This document shows positions 12,065-23,486 of a stretch of 64,000 bases of DNA, one piece after another (position 1 is the first letter of the stretch; the number at the start of each line of letters is the position of its first letter). The stretch lies in NCBI GenBank assembly GCA_022813625.1, contig JAKLMB010000005.1:1178001-1242000 (forward strand). The letters are read 5' to 3'. The stretch comes from Aaosphaeria pasadenensis (lineage: Eukaryota; Ascomycota; Dothideomycetes; Pleosporales). The notes under the pieces were generated by a model that was given only the letters and a program-made list of their open reading frames with translations, ran no database searches and was not told the origin of the DNA. The translations under genes were made by a program, and so were the position numbers.

Positions 12065-12766
12065 ATGGACGACGAAATGAGAGATGCCCCGCAGGCCCCT
12101 GTGGCTCCTAAACCTGTCTTCAGAGCGCCCAAGCTCGTGTCGCGACCCAAACCTGTCCTTCAACAGGAGGAGGAACTAGGTGCCGAGCCAAAATTGGGTG
12201 ACTTCGAAGATGTACACGCCCTTTCCGTGTCTCAGGCGCGCGCCGTCATCACGGCTGTTCACACTGCGAGGAAAAAGAAGGATGCTTCACACAATCCTCT
12301 GGGCGGAGACCGGATACATAATGATTCTCAGTATGCGCTTCCTGTCATGTCTTTGCTCGCGCAAGGGAACTTCATGCATGGATGTGGTTACTGACAGGTA
12401 TGACTAGGACAATCCAGCAGTTCACGGAATATCTGGAGCAGTTCTCACGCTACAAGCAAGCCGAGAACCTCCACGCGCTTGATGGCCTGTTAGATTCCAA
12501 CCCAGAACTCACCAGTGTAGAGAAGGCCATGCTCGGTACGTCCGGTACACATTTATCCAGATCAATCTCACACTGACACCTGATTAGGCTCTCTATACTG
12601 CGACACCGCCGATGAGGCAAAGACTCTGATCCCCTCGATCGCGACTAAAATCTCCGACGAGACGCTGCAAAATTTACTAGATGAAGCCACCAAATTACGT
12701 ATGATGACCAGCTTGTTCTTGTGTATTCTATGGCGCTAATGTGGTAACAGAGGATCGTTTTGGCTA
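12065..12766 (+). CDS. rpb4: DNA-directed RNA polymerase II subunit RPB4
   Basis: Four exons, 12065-12330, 12408-12535, 12588-12698 and 12750-12766, join in frame to 173 residues; the last exon carries only 17 bases and encodes the end QDRFG. The acidic N-terminus leads into LGDFEDVHALSVSQA, then an HRDC-like helical part (TIQQFTEYLEQFSRYKQAENL, split by introns) and the typical SLYCDTADEAKTLIPSI segment of Rpb4. Rpb4 pairs with Rpb7 to form the polymerase stalk that contacts nascent RNA and links to mRNA export and decay. All donors are GTATG or GTACG. Length and motif order fit fungal orthologues. Confidence 0.92.
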
Positions 12767-13439
12767 AGCGCTTCCTGGCTCGAACTCCAGGATGTTGAAT
12801 AAACTCCAGAGAAAGCCCACTCCAGTCCGCAATGTCAAATCCTACGATAGATGGTACAGATCATCACTCTGTCATTCGCGAATTCATACGTTGAACTGCG
12901 CTTGTCCGATGCCGCATGGTCTACGGAGTCACTGTAGCACACCATACACAGTATGCACATAAGCATGAAATTGCTCGCAAACGACGAAATGAATGAGAAG
13001 GGTACTACTAAGGCGGCGTTACTTGGTTTTCCCATTTTTCCCAAGATGATACCAACCTATAGATTCATATGTGCCGACCGCTGTGTCTAGTAAGTGACAA
13101 GACCGGGCCCAAATGTAATATAATACAATTGTTCGGTGCGCTTTAACCTCTCAACTGTTATCCCAAGATCCCCCATTTGTGTGCACTCATGGTAGTTTAT
13201 AGTGACCATTCGATAGTGAACACAGTATTGATATGAAGGCATTAGATTCACAAAGATACGACAGCACGAACCATCAATGGAAAAATTGTACACATTTCAT
13301 GAAGATCGTCACTTGTTCCACCGCCGAGTCTTTCCTGGCCATGTAACCCCACTGCTCTATTACCGTCCTCGCATTTCCATTACAGTTTGTTTCCAGCAGG
13401 TTATCCACCAAATGAGTACCGCAGAACAAATAGACATTC
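12767..13439. other. Intergenic: convergent 3' flanks of rpb4 and tyrosinase
   Basis: About 0.67 kb between convergent genes. No ORF with recognisable features and no repeat was seen. Confidence 0.6.
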
Positions 13440-15625
13440 TCACGAGACGACACTGCCACCAGCCTTGCCCGCCGTGACATCGGGGTGCTTGACAATCTCC
13501 CCACCATACATCAACCCTTTCTTGGGATCGTGTGGGATCCGAACATGTGTACTCACTGTCTCGATGACAAGACCTTGAAGATCGTCATCGGCGAAAGTGT
13601 TTCCATGGCCCTGAATTCTAGATCAGCATGTCGTTTCAACGATACACATAAGAAAAACTTACATCAACAACCGACCACGTCAATCGATCCCGCAAATACG
13701 GTACGACCACGCTCTCATGCAGACTCTCCAACTCCCCCACCTCAACACGATCCAGCAGCGTAGCCGTCAAGCCCACCGTACCCGTGATCGGCTTCTCATC
13801 TGCACCCCCTTCATCCCCGTCCGCAAAGTGATGATCCATAGGCATCAAAACACTCCACAACCCAACCTCCACCTCCGAATCTCCAACCCCCCTCAGCCCA
13901 AACCGAACGACAAACGTCACCGGCAACCTCGCCTGCACCGCCCTCACCTCCAAATTCCACTCCTCGAACCCACCCTCCCCATCCACAACCACGCCCCTCA
14001 ACCCCGTCCCAACCCCCAACCTCCCCCTCTCACTCCCCCCGTACAACCTCTCCACGCTCTCCTCCACACTCACCACGTACTCACCCTCGCTCTCGAACGC
14101 CCAGGGCTGCGTCTCAGGGTACGCGTACCCGAGCGCCGTGGTGTGCCGCGCCTTGTTGGGCGTCCAGAAGGAGGTGCGGGTGTCCCAGAAGGGCTTGAGC
14201 TCCGTGTCGCCGTGGACCCAGGCGTGGTTTTCCAGCACGAAGTTGCCGTTGCGGCCGATGGTTGCGTTTTCGAAGGTTTGGTTCGGGTGGAGCGCTTGGT
14301 AGAGGGCGTAGAGGCGGTCGACGTTGCTGTGCAACCTATCAGCATTCTTGTTCTTGTTCCTCTTTCCGACGTTTTGGTTGGGAGATGGAAGAGGAGGGGG
14401 GAAGTTACCAATGGTGCAGCATAAACAGCGGCTCGAAAGCCGAATACTCAACCGGCCACATGTGCCCATCATACGGCGCCTTGTTCCCCGACTTCTGGCC
14501 CCCGATCGCGTAATGTATGCTCCCGTGGACAGGCTCGATGTGGCTCATGCTGAACCCGTTCAGCGACGTCGCGACCCGGAAGCCCTTTGCAACCGAGTCG
14601 GCGAGCCCGCGCTGCAGCGACTTGAAGCTCTTCTGGAAGAGCTCGTCTTGGGACTTTGCGCCTGAAGAGTCGCTGTCGGCCCACCGGACAGTCGTGTTTT
14701 GCTTCGCCCACTGTTGACACACACACGCAGTCATCGTTAGCAAATTGAACGTCAGGATTCGATTCAAGAGAAGGGTGTTACGTACCTTTCCGTCAAAGTC
14801 GCCAGAGATCAGCGGGTGGAATTCGTAGTGATGAAGAGGATTCGTAACGTTCCGCGGCACGCCATCCGCACCTGTGATCTCGACGGATGGCGAGAGGAGG
14901 AAGTCGGGTACGTCGCCGCCGTCCTCGCCGAGCGCCCAGTCCCAGTACGGGATGCGGAACGAGTTCGCAGCTTCTTTGAATTTGTCGTGAATCTCGGATG
15001 GGAAGGTCATCGCGGCGGCGCGGACATGCTGGTATAGTTCTTGCTGGGAGGAAAGTTAGATACTTGATATATCCATGGGGCGTAGAACAAGACAGTGGAA
15101 GGGGGAAGTACCTCGTAAAGGGCGAGATAGGGCCGGTGCCAGGAGAAGAAGAGAGGGTTGACGTGTGGACAGTATCCAGATGGGGACTTGCCGGGCACTC
15201 CCTGGACGCCTCCCCAGATCTTGTACGGCTTGCCGTGGATACCTGTTTGCAGGTTAGCTAGATTTTCTATTCGTTTTCTTTCGGGTAGTTCTGCCTGCGA
15301 TCTGGTAGAAGGAAGTCGGCGAAGACTGCTCTGTGCCTTGGAAAGCACTTAGGCCCATGATGTAGAGTGTCCATTGTTCGGGATAGTTCTCTTTCAAGTC
15401 GCGGATTTCTCGTCGGATGGGAACATTGCCTGGGTGTTGTTAATTGACTACTGATGATATCATTGTTAGAGAAAACTAACCTTCGGTATTTCTCCAGGAT
15501 ACTCCGGTCACAATGGTAGCATTGTCGCTGGTGAGGAGGGTTTTATGACGGATGTCCTTGATCGGCGTGCAAGCCACGAGCGTGACGAAAAGCACGAGAG
15601 CATTGATGAGCCGCATCGTAGGCAT
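13440..15625 (-). CDS. Tyrosinase (type-3 copper monooxygenase), secreted type
   Basis: Seven exons, 15625-15481, 15429-15295, 15242-15112, 15043-14786, 14710-14409, 14326-13663 and 13610-13440, sum to 601 residues. The N-terminus is hydrophobic (RLINALVLFVTLVACTP), read as a signal peptide. Copper site A is shown by AGIHGKPY, then YCPHVNPLFFSWHRPYLALYEQ, which carries the Cys-x-His thioether pair and two ligand histidines. Copper site B is shown by GSIHYAIGG and FMLHHCNVDRLYALYQ, the latter split by an intron. The family hydroxylates monophenols and oxidises diphenols to quinones for melanin. The second intron (15294-15243) needs a GC donor to rebuild the conserved AGIHG motif. Exon 6 is markedly GC-rich compared with the ends of the gene. 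Confidence 0.93.
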
Positions 15626-16809
15626 GAACCGTACTTTCTTCTAGAATCGTTCTCAAGTACCAAATTCCAAACGATGGTCTTTGGTCGGGAAGATGTCGCA
15701 GGATTAGAGTGTGAATGTTGATTCGTAAAGCAATTAGTTCGAGTTGAAATCGTTAGGAGTGTGAGCATGAGCGTTTGTCGGGATCACAAGGTAAAGAGCG
15801 AATTAAGCAGCGAGAGGATGGCGAATCACTGTTAAGCCTTGACCAGGCTTCCGTCGCTGGCGACTTCACTTCTCTGCGCGAAATACTAATTATCCAATGG
15901 ACGACGTGAAGGTATCCCCACTCTTATTATACCCACCCCCAAATGAATGACACCAAATGTTACCAAGCCACCAGCGAACGAAGAGGCGGATGCTGTGCAA
16001 GAACGAGCGGCGACAAGATCTGGGAAATTGAGGATTCCACCGCCGCGACTAGGAAAAGGGTCGATAGGATTGAGGCTCGTATCAATTCATGGCCTCGCTT
16101 TTGTGGTGCCTGCCAAACCGATAGAGCCGCCGTCGCCGTCCGGTAACCGTCACCTAAGACACGCGTTGCGTCCTGGCAGCATTAGCTATCCGTGGGCGAC
16201 GTTTCTTGTACGACATGAATCACGCCGCTGAGCGAATGTGATACAAGTGGACAGGGGGGATTGCTGCAGGAAGCACATTTCGTTCCTTGGGGGTCTACGA
16301 ACAGCGGGAGTGATGCTACCGAGACGCATCATCGAATTGTGCTCCCGCATACCGGACTGGGGTATTAGTGCGTGTACGGTCTGACATCTTGAAGGTGGTG
16401 AACTATGGAGCCATCGAAAGGTGATGTTGGCTGGGGCACTGAAACAAGAGGGCCCTATTAATGAGACAATCGAGGTCGAGATCCATAGAGCAACTATCTC
16501 TCATATTTAAGTTCACAACCCAAAAAGTCTAAAGAAGTGCGGTGGTAATAAGAAAAGGTCATAAGCCATCTCGATAGTTCTGTGATACGTTGTGATATAG
16601 AATGTCGAAAATATGGGAGTGGTATCGTTAGCTTGGGAACGCGTGCTATATGAATGTTACCATTTGCTAGGCAACTAGGCTCAGTTGACTTGCTTGTACG
16701 TCCTACTAAAAGAAAATGCTCGCTGATATGCCCGCTGCTCCCCAACTCGTGAATCGTGACATCGTGCGCCTCATGAAGCCCTCCCCAACCACAGATTTCG
16801 CCGTCCCAC
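15626..16809. other. Intergenic: tyrosinase promoter and LanC-like gene 3' flank
   Basis: About 1.2 kb, both neighbours on the minus strand. No ORF above about 95 codons starts here with a recognisable motif. I see no repeat or mobile element. Confidence 0.6.
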
Positions 16810-17991
16810 TCAAATGTCGTTGTAACCAAGAAACCTCTTCTCCAATCCCTTATCGGCCACTGCCCAAGCCCACGCGCGCCCTGCCTCACCGCACCATAAA
16901 GCTGATGGATCGTCTGACTTCTCCAGCATGCCGTCCTTGGCCATGGAGCGAATTTCGTGGCCGGTTGTGTACGTCAGAAAATGCTCGAACTGCTTGCCGT
17001 CGAGAGCGAGCGCATTTCCACTTATCCCATGGCACAGGCAGGGCTCCTTCGTCAAAAGTCCCCGCTCCCAAATGCATTCGCGACCCTTCGCAACTACCCG
17101 GTCAATGCGATCCTGGAGGTTTGGAAAATACTTCTGAATGGAGATGAGCGATGCAATTACTCCGGGAGCGCCGTGACAAAACTGAACGAGGCGATCACGT
17201 CCTGGCGGGAGTGACGACGGGAAATTGCCGCTATCATACTGATAACTGAGGAGAGCACCAAGCTCAGCCTCAAGCTTGGGAGCCCAGATAGGATCGGTGA
17301 GCACGATCTGCGTGATGATACCGATTGCACCATGCACGGCGCCAACATAGTTCTTGCCGTGCCATTTCCATGGTCGGGGGCTTTCCATGATGTTCTCGAT
17401 CACCTCGTCCGTCGTGTCCTCGATGAGCTCTAGCATCTCCTTGTCATCCTTAAAAGCGCCCCTGACTAGACGGAGGAGGTACAAATAGCCAGCTCTTCCA
17501 TACAACCACTCATTCGAGGCGCCCTGGTCGATAGTCACGGCGGCAAAGTCGCAAAGCTCCTTGACCGTATCGCGATCCTTCGCAGTCACGGCGTAAAGCG
17601 CCAGGAGAGACATTATATCGTCGCTTACACCGCATTTTGTTGGTGTTGGTCCAGGATACGATTTGATGTTGGCTTGAGCTTGTTCAATGTAGGCTGCGGA
17701 CCATGTGTTCATGGGAAATTCATCGAGGGTAAGATCTGGGTAGATCTTGTGCAAGGCATAGAAAAGATAGGCTACTGAAATCGGTCCATAGTAGAGACCA
17801 CCACCCGGAGGTACTCTATGCGGAGGATACTCTTCGATAAGCCTTGCTAGTGAGGCTAGCAATTGCTTGTGAGGATCTCGTGATGCAATGTCTGCATCGT
17901 TTCGGAAATAGCGGGGTATAGGCGCTGGTGCTGCTTGTGTTTGCTCTGGTGCCGGTGGAGCCTGGGACGTAGATGCTCCTTCTTCAGCCAT
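16810..17991 (-). CDS. LanC-like (lanthionine synthetase C-like) protein
   Basis: Single exon, 393 residues. The alpha-toroid repeat signatures of the LanC family are visible: WLYGRAGYLYLLR, YVGAVHGAIGI, QFCHGAPGV and CLCHGISGNAL. The zinc ligands of the family correspond to C272 and the C320-H321 pair. The Pro/Gln/Ala-rich first 30 residues are probably disordered. Bacterial LanC cyclises lanthipeptides. Eukaryotic LanC-like proteins lack precursor peptides and are reported to add glutathione to dehydroamino acids. No LanB/LanM-like dehydratase or leader-peptide gene lies nearby, so a lantibiotic role is not supported. A perfect CRE site lies about 100 bases upstream of the start. Confidence 0.92.
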   Translation of the reverse strand: MAEEGASTSQAPPAPEQTQAAPAPIPRYFRNDADIASRDPHKQLLASLARLIEEYPPHRVPPGGGLYYGPISVAYLFYALHKIYPDLTLDEFPMNTWSAAYIEQAQANIKSYPGPTPTKCGVSDDIMSLLALYAVTAKDRDTVKELCDFAAVTIDQGASNEWLYGRAGYLYLLRLVRGAFKDDKEMLELIEDTTDEVIENIMESPRPWKWHGKNYVGAVHGAIGIITQIVLTDPIWAPKLEAELGALLSYQYDSGNFPSSLPPGRDRLVQFCHGAPGVIASLISIQKYFPNLQDRIDRVVAKGRECIWERGLLTKEPCLCHGISGNALALDGKQFEHFLTYTTGHEIRSMAKDGMLEKSDDPSALWCGEAGRAWAWAVADKGLEKRFLGYNDI

Positions 17992-18092
17992 ATTTGACTC
18001 CTTTGTGAGTGTTCAACCTTGGTTCAAGGCCAGGGGAACTTCGAGATTTTGCACGTTGTCCGTCTCCTGGCTAGAAATGGTGGGGTGGGAAA

Positions 18093-18100
18093 TGACGTCA
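18093..18100. promoter_or_regulatory. Perfect CRE palindrome TGACGTCA
   Basis: The full eight-base palindrome lies 102-109 bases upstream of the LanC-like ATG. In ascomycetes this site is bound by ATF/CREB-type bZIP factors such as Atf1/AtfA under stress MAP-kinase control. Binding here is inferred from sequence only. Confidence 0.55.
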
Positions 18101-19031
18101 GCGGGGAACTACAGGATTGAGCTGCACTTTGCTTCAGGTCGTGAGGTATTAGATAAAATGAAAATAGTGAAGTCTCTTGAATATAGGAGTGTAGGACAGC
18201 GGATATGGTGAGTTGGACAGAAATGATCTGCAACTTGATAGTCGATAGGAGCATTTAAAACACCGCCAAAAGTCGATCGACCATGGTATGAACTGCCCAG
18301 CTGTAGATAATGCGCACGGACCTTTTACACGTGATGGGCGCGAATGCATGGTCTGAGTGCAAGTAGAATTTATGAAAGAAGAATGTCTCACATTTTAAGG
18401 CCCTGGATCACATTTCTGGTCTCTTCTCTATTCTATTCAGGTGGCAAGTATATCACTGTCACGGTAGGGCCTGTTTGTCAACAATCAGCCGTGAAGCCTG
18501 TTTTTGTATCTTTGGGAAAAGGTCATTTTCTATAGATAGGTTTTCTACATACGAAGAATTTCAATTTCTTTTGAAGTAGAATGTTACAGAATTAAGTAGC
18601 ACACCAATTTGCGAAACTGTCGAAAAGTAACTCTCAAAAACCAAGAAATACAATATTAATTATAATTAACGCACACCTCATGGCTGATCTTAATCAATTT
18701 GTTTTGATATAAAGCACCTCTGTCGCATGCTATTGGGCAGGTATAGATAATTCCAATGTCGAGCACAATCTATTGACAACCTCTAGCAAATCATCGATAA
18801 GACTCGTTTCACTGATCCACTCCTTAGGGCCAAAAGGTCAACCATTCCTATCGAAAGGAAACACGTCACCAAGAGTGACTTGGTACACAGCCAGTTGTTG
18901 AACCGACTCATTCAGGACAAGCAGAGGACTCATGCTGGAGACCGAGGCAAGTCGGTCAGATGGATATACCGGAGCTTTGGAGCACAGGAATAGTCTAAGG
19001 AACTTTTTTTTCGAGTAACAATAGATGTCCT

Positions 19032-19056
19032 GGCTGCCACCTAGAAGATGGCAGCC
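19032..19056. repeat. Short perfect inverted repeat
   Basis: Arms GGCTGCCA (19032-19039) and TGGCAGCC (19049-19056) are exact reverse complements around a nine-base loop, in otherwise AT-rich non-coding DNA. Confidence 0.75.
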
Positions 19057-19609
19057 TCAATGTTGACCAACCATGTTGCTACTGTCCTAGTTAATAATGA
19101 TATCTATTGGATCATGCTATAAGCTGGCTGAAGAAAAGCCTGCCTTATTTAAGTTACCTCAAATATATATATACATATATATACTGTAAACGAAGTCAAA
19201 TATAATTAATCGATACACTGTTGGGTTATGATGTCGCAAATTTTGGGGTGTACGTTGACTTCTTTATCGGGATATCTGCAAACATGTTGAATCCTTCGAG
19301 ACAATTGATTCATTAACACAGAGAATTGAAGAATATATGAAGTTTCACATGTGTACCGTCGATAATATCTCGTAGATTGCCGAAAGTACCAGTAACAGTC
19401 TCGGTCAAGATGAAGTGCTGATCAGCCTTACATCAATCAGACTTGGCATCGCTACCGGAAGCATTCCCTTATTGCGTTAGATCGTCACGCACTATGAATA
19501 GGTCGACAGCTGAATGCGACGACCACTATATTGGCTTTCGCGCCAGCAAATTGACATTCAACACTCTCAACGCTCTCATGAGGCCTTCGAGCTGAACGTC
19601 AATAATACC

Positions 19610-21102
19610 ATGTCTGCGGTTGAGAGCCCCGAAACCGTCCCGAATGGCGCCAATGGAGTCAAACGTGAGCCCGTCTATTGACCCCTCAATTTCAGCTGCG
19701 CAGGACTGATCGAGATAGATCGGAGGAACTCCACCATCTTGAACCCTCGCTCGTATGTGACGGAGGACCTGTGGAAACAGGCGCCAATTCTTAAAGGAAC
19801 CACGAGGTTCGAGCCATTGTCTGACGCAAGGAACATACTGGTCACTGGCGGGGCAGGTTTCATGTACGTCAACACTCCTTGCGATAGCTTGTGTTACAAC
19901 GTGAACAAGAACGACGAACATTGACTGAGTTACATTAGAGCATGCTGGTTCGTTCGTCATTTGACCTTAACATACCCCGATCATTACAATGTCGTATCAT
20001 TCGATAAGCTTGATTACTGCGCGACCCTCAACAATACACGCATCCTCGATGACCTTCCAAACTTTACGTTCGAACAAGGAGACATCACATCGCCATCGGA
20101 CGTGAAACGATGTCTTCGCAAGCACAAAATCGACACCATCTTCCACTTCGCCGCTCAATCGCACGTTGACCTCAGCTTCGGCAATTCATACCAATTCACA
20201 AATACAAACTGTTACGGTACACATGTGTTGTTGGAGAGGGCCCGCGAACACGGAGTGAACAGATTCATACATATATCGACCGATGAAGTGTACGGAGACG
20301 TACCAATTGGTGCGGCAGATCTCTCCGAGACAAGCATACTGGCCCCTACAAATCCATACTCAGCCAGTAAAGCGGCAGCAGAGATGATGGTTCTTGCATA
20401 TAGAAGTAGCTTTAAGCTACCTCTAATAACGGTGAGGAGCAATAACGTATATGGGCCACACCAATTTCCAGAAAGTATGCATGTGGTCGTCTTGCTTGAT
20501 CGCGATCCACGGCTGACTGTCTTCCAGAAATCATACCTAAATTTATCATGTTATTACAGCGACATAGCAAACTTTTACTTCACGGCGACGGATCGCCGAC
20601 CCGCCGATATGTTTACGCCGCGGATATTGTTGATGCGTTAGATACCATCTTACACAAAGGAACCATTGGCCAAATTTACAATATCGCTTCCAAGGACGAA
20701 GTTTCAAACATTGACATCTGTCATAAACTCCTTGACATTTTCGAATTGCCGCACGAGACTCAGGAGCAGTTAGAGAAACTAGTACAACACACTGAAGATA
20801 GACCTTTCAATGATCAGCGCTACGCGACCGATGGCTCTAAGCTAGCACTTTTGGGATGGGAGCCAAAGACATCTTTCGAAGATGGTCTTCGACTTACCGT
20901 GGAATGGTATCGACGCTTTGGAGAAGTGTGGTGGGGAGATATTAGCCGTGTCCTTACCTCATTCCCTGTAGTTGAAGGGACTGAGATCTGGACGAAAGAA
21001 GACTATGAGGCCTTACCATCGGATGAGGAACCGGCTACTGATGAGAACGAAATCATGTGGAAGAAGCATGCACTTGCACGACTACAGAATTTAGAGGGTT
21101 GA
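19610..21102 (+). CDS. Nucleotide-sugar 4,6-dehydratase, RmlB / UDP-glucose 4,6-dehydratase type
   Basis: Four exons, 19610-19664, 19719-19863, 19939-20474 and 20528-21102, join to 436 residues. The NAD-binding Rossmann motif ILVTGGAGFI crosses intron 2. The catalytic set of the RmlB class of extended SDRs is present: T181-D182-E183 in ISTDEVYG and the Y207-x3-K211 pair in YSASK. Further family marks are RSNNVYGPHQFPEK and HGDGSPTRRYVY. In fungi such enzymes convert UDP-glucose to the 4-keto-6-deoxy sugar on the route to UDP-rhamnose. Intron 1 was placed at 19665-19718 because a shorter acceptor gives only 39 bases and the unspliced frame hits TGA at 19679-19681. The first exon is therefore the least certain part. 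Confidence 0.9.
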
Positions 21103-21840
21103 AGAAAAGTACATCCTGGATGAAAACGTAAATAATGATGACGAAATATTCCTTTGGTTAGACATATTTTATAGATACCCATACAAAGTATACAATTACC
21201 GGCCTTGGCTGCCTTCTTGTTTGATATCTCGAGCTTTTGTTACATGTACCCACAGTGCCATTGCTGGCGAATCGTGAGCATATGCAGGGACTGGACTAGC
21301 GTCATTTGCTATAGAAATCTTGGGGAGCAAACCTCCCATGATCACAACCCTCGTGTGGTTGAGAACGTGCAATTCATAGTATACATGAACGTGAAATACA
21401 TAAACTATTCGCGCTTCAACAATGATGGCTAAAATGAAGGCGGTGCCCGACTAATTGAATGGTGAGGTATCAATGCCAAGATCGTGGTGGCGCCCTAGCC
21501 CGCTTCGCCCACCCGGCCGCGACGCTTCCGCAGACCTCAGCCGCTTGAAACATGGAGTGTTCGCGGACTACCTACTCTAAAACACCTTCTTAGCACTTCA
21601 ATAAGTCCTCTTCACTCCTCTTCTTTTCCTCCTTCCACGATTTCCAAACTACAACGACGACACATTAGATACCCAGAGCGACCAATTTCTGTTAGAGAAA
21701 CACCCTTCTAAAGGCCATTAAATACCCGTAGGTACCCCACACTCAGCCGCCCAGACCTCTACAACCTCAACATCGTTCGAGCCGACTAGTCAATCAATAC
21801 AACGTCTCTGACCTCGCCTATCCCAGACAACACAATCAAG
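21103..21840. other. Intergenic: dehydratase 3' flank and sec9 promoter
   Basis: About 0.74 kb. The last 250 bases before sec9 are CT/CA-rich and probably leader. Nothing else was recognised. Confidence 0.55.
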
Positions 21841-23486
21841 ATGCCCTTTGGAATTAAGAAGAAGTCCGCCGGAGAGGAAGACGACTCGAATCGCAATGCC
21901 CTCTTCGGTAGCCGTAAGAACAAGGCAGCACCCGCAGCAGCCAATCCTTATGCCGCCCCTGCTGGCAACGACCCATATGCTTCGAGAGCACCACCGCCAT
22001 ACCAGGGAGGCAATGACGACCAGTACCGACGTGAAAAGTCTCCTGCTGTGACCGGCCCCGGCGGCGCCTACGGTGGCCAGGAAAGATATGGAGCTGGAGG
22101 GGGTAACTATGGCAGCGGTGGAGGTTACGGAGGTGACCGATATGGAGGTGGACAGCAGCAAGACCAAGGATCTAGAAGACCTGGAGGTTATGGAGGTAAT
22201 ACAAATACATTGGCGAGTGGAATCACCTTGCTAACTTTTCTCAGGCCTCGGTCGAACTGATTCGGGCGGCACCGAAGCCGGCAGGAGCGAGCTCTTTGGC
22301 GGCGCCGCACAACGTCACCAACAGCAACAGCAAAGTGGCGGATATGGTGGCCCTGGCGGTCCTGGCGGCCCTGGCGGTCCTGGCGGCCCAGGCGGTCCTA
22401 GTGGAGCATACGGTGGGGAGCAGTCAGGTGCATATGGCGGCGGCCAACAAGGAGGATACGGCGCTTATGATGATCGTCAGCTCACCGCTGAGGAGCAAGA
22501 AGAGGAGGACATCAGCGCCACGAAGCAGGAGATTAAGTTCATCAAGCAGCAGGATGTGAGCAGTACGCGAAATGCCCTCCGTTTGGCCCAGCAAGCCGAG
22601 GAGACCGGACGAGACACTCTTGCACGACTTGGTGCACAAGGAGAGCGTATCCACAACACTGAGGTTAGTGTATCTCCAACATTGATGCAGGTTCACGGCT
22701 AATGCTTCGCCAGCGTAACTTGGACCTTGCCTCCTCACAGAACAGGATCGCGGAGGAGAAAGCGAGAGAACTGAAGACACTCAACAAGTCTATGTTTGCA
22801 ATGCATGTTGGAAACCCATTCACATCAGGTGCTCGTCGTGAAGAGCGAGACCGCAAGATCGTGGAGTAAGACTTGACCCTTCCGCTTTGACTGGTCCATG
22901 CTAACATGTACAGAACCCATCGCCAGGAACGTGAGCAGAGAGAGTGAGTATCCCGAATGAATCTTAATTTTCCTTTTCTGACCATTCTACAGCGCTACTC
23001 GCAAAGCTGCCTGGGAATCCAATGCTAGGGCATCATCGGCCCAGAAGATGGGCGGCCCGGGAATGTCAGGTCCCGGAAAGTCGGTATGTGGCATTTCTTG
23101 ATCACACGTTCTCTTGAGGAGGCACTAACGTTCGACACAGACTCTTGCCGACCGAGCGAAGTACCAATTCGAAGCCGATTCCGAGGATGACGAGATGGAG
23201 AACGAGATCGATAACAATTTGGACCAGCTCCACGGTGCCGCGAAGAGGCTGAACGCGTACGTCTCTCCCACATTCTTTCACAGTCTTACTTTGTCTGCAT
23301 TATCCACGTGTAGGACGCGTTGTTTTATGATGCACCTGTACTGACAATTGGCCACTTAGTCTCGGACGTGCTATGGGCGAGGAAGTTGACACCCAGAACA
23401 AGCACATTGACCGCATCATCTCGAAGACTGACAAGGTTGACGAGCAAATTGTGATGAACCGCGCCCGTTTGGACAGAATCCATTAA
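21841..23486 (+). CDS. sec9: SNAP-25-type t-SNARE SEC9 (exocytic)
   Basis: Seven exons, 21841-22195, 22245-22663, 22714-22865, 22914-22943, 22993-23083, 23141-23256 and 23360-23486, sum to 429 residues; exon 4 is only 30 bases. The N-terminus (MPFGIKKKS, then NALFGSRKNK) is basic. Residues about 70-165 are Gly/Tyr/Gln-rich, including a GGP repeat. The first Qb SNARE helix follows (IKFIKQQDVSSTRNALRLAQQ, with LARLGAQGERIHNTE). The second, Qc helix is at the C-terminus (EVDTQNKHIDRIISKTD to ARLDRIH). The family joins Sso and Snc SNAREs at the plasma membrane for exocytosis at hyphal tips. There is no membrane anchor, as expected for Sec9. Confidence 0.94.
22346..22400. repeat. Coding tandem repeat, nine-base GGP-encoding unit
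   Basis: Six or so imperfect copies of GGCGGTCCT / GGCGGCCCT inside sec9 exon 2, encoding a collagen-like Gly-Gly-Pro run. Such units commonly vary in copy number between strains. Confidence 0.8.

Larger units (their letters stand above)
17992..19609. other. Intergenic: AT-rich divergent spacer, LanC-like / dehydratase
   Basis: About 1.6 kb between two divergent starts. From about 18.4 to 19.5 kb the sequence is AT-rich with no ORF above about 60 codons. It holds the CRE at 18093-18100, an inverted repeat at 19032-19056 and an AT dinucleotide run near 19163-19184. No transposase remnant could be read. Confidence 0.6.

Noticed and set aside
11677..12111. 144-codon plus-strand ORF before rpb4
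   Set aside because: Overlaps the rpb4 start in another frame and reads as leader sequence.
13717..14424. 235-codon plus-strand ORF
   Set aside because: Antisense shadow of the GC-rich tyrosinase exon; Pro/Arg/His-rich low-complexity reading without motif.
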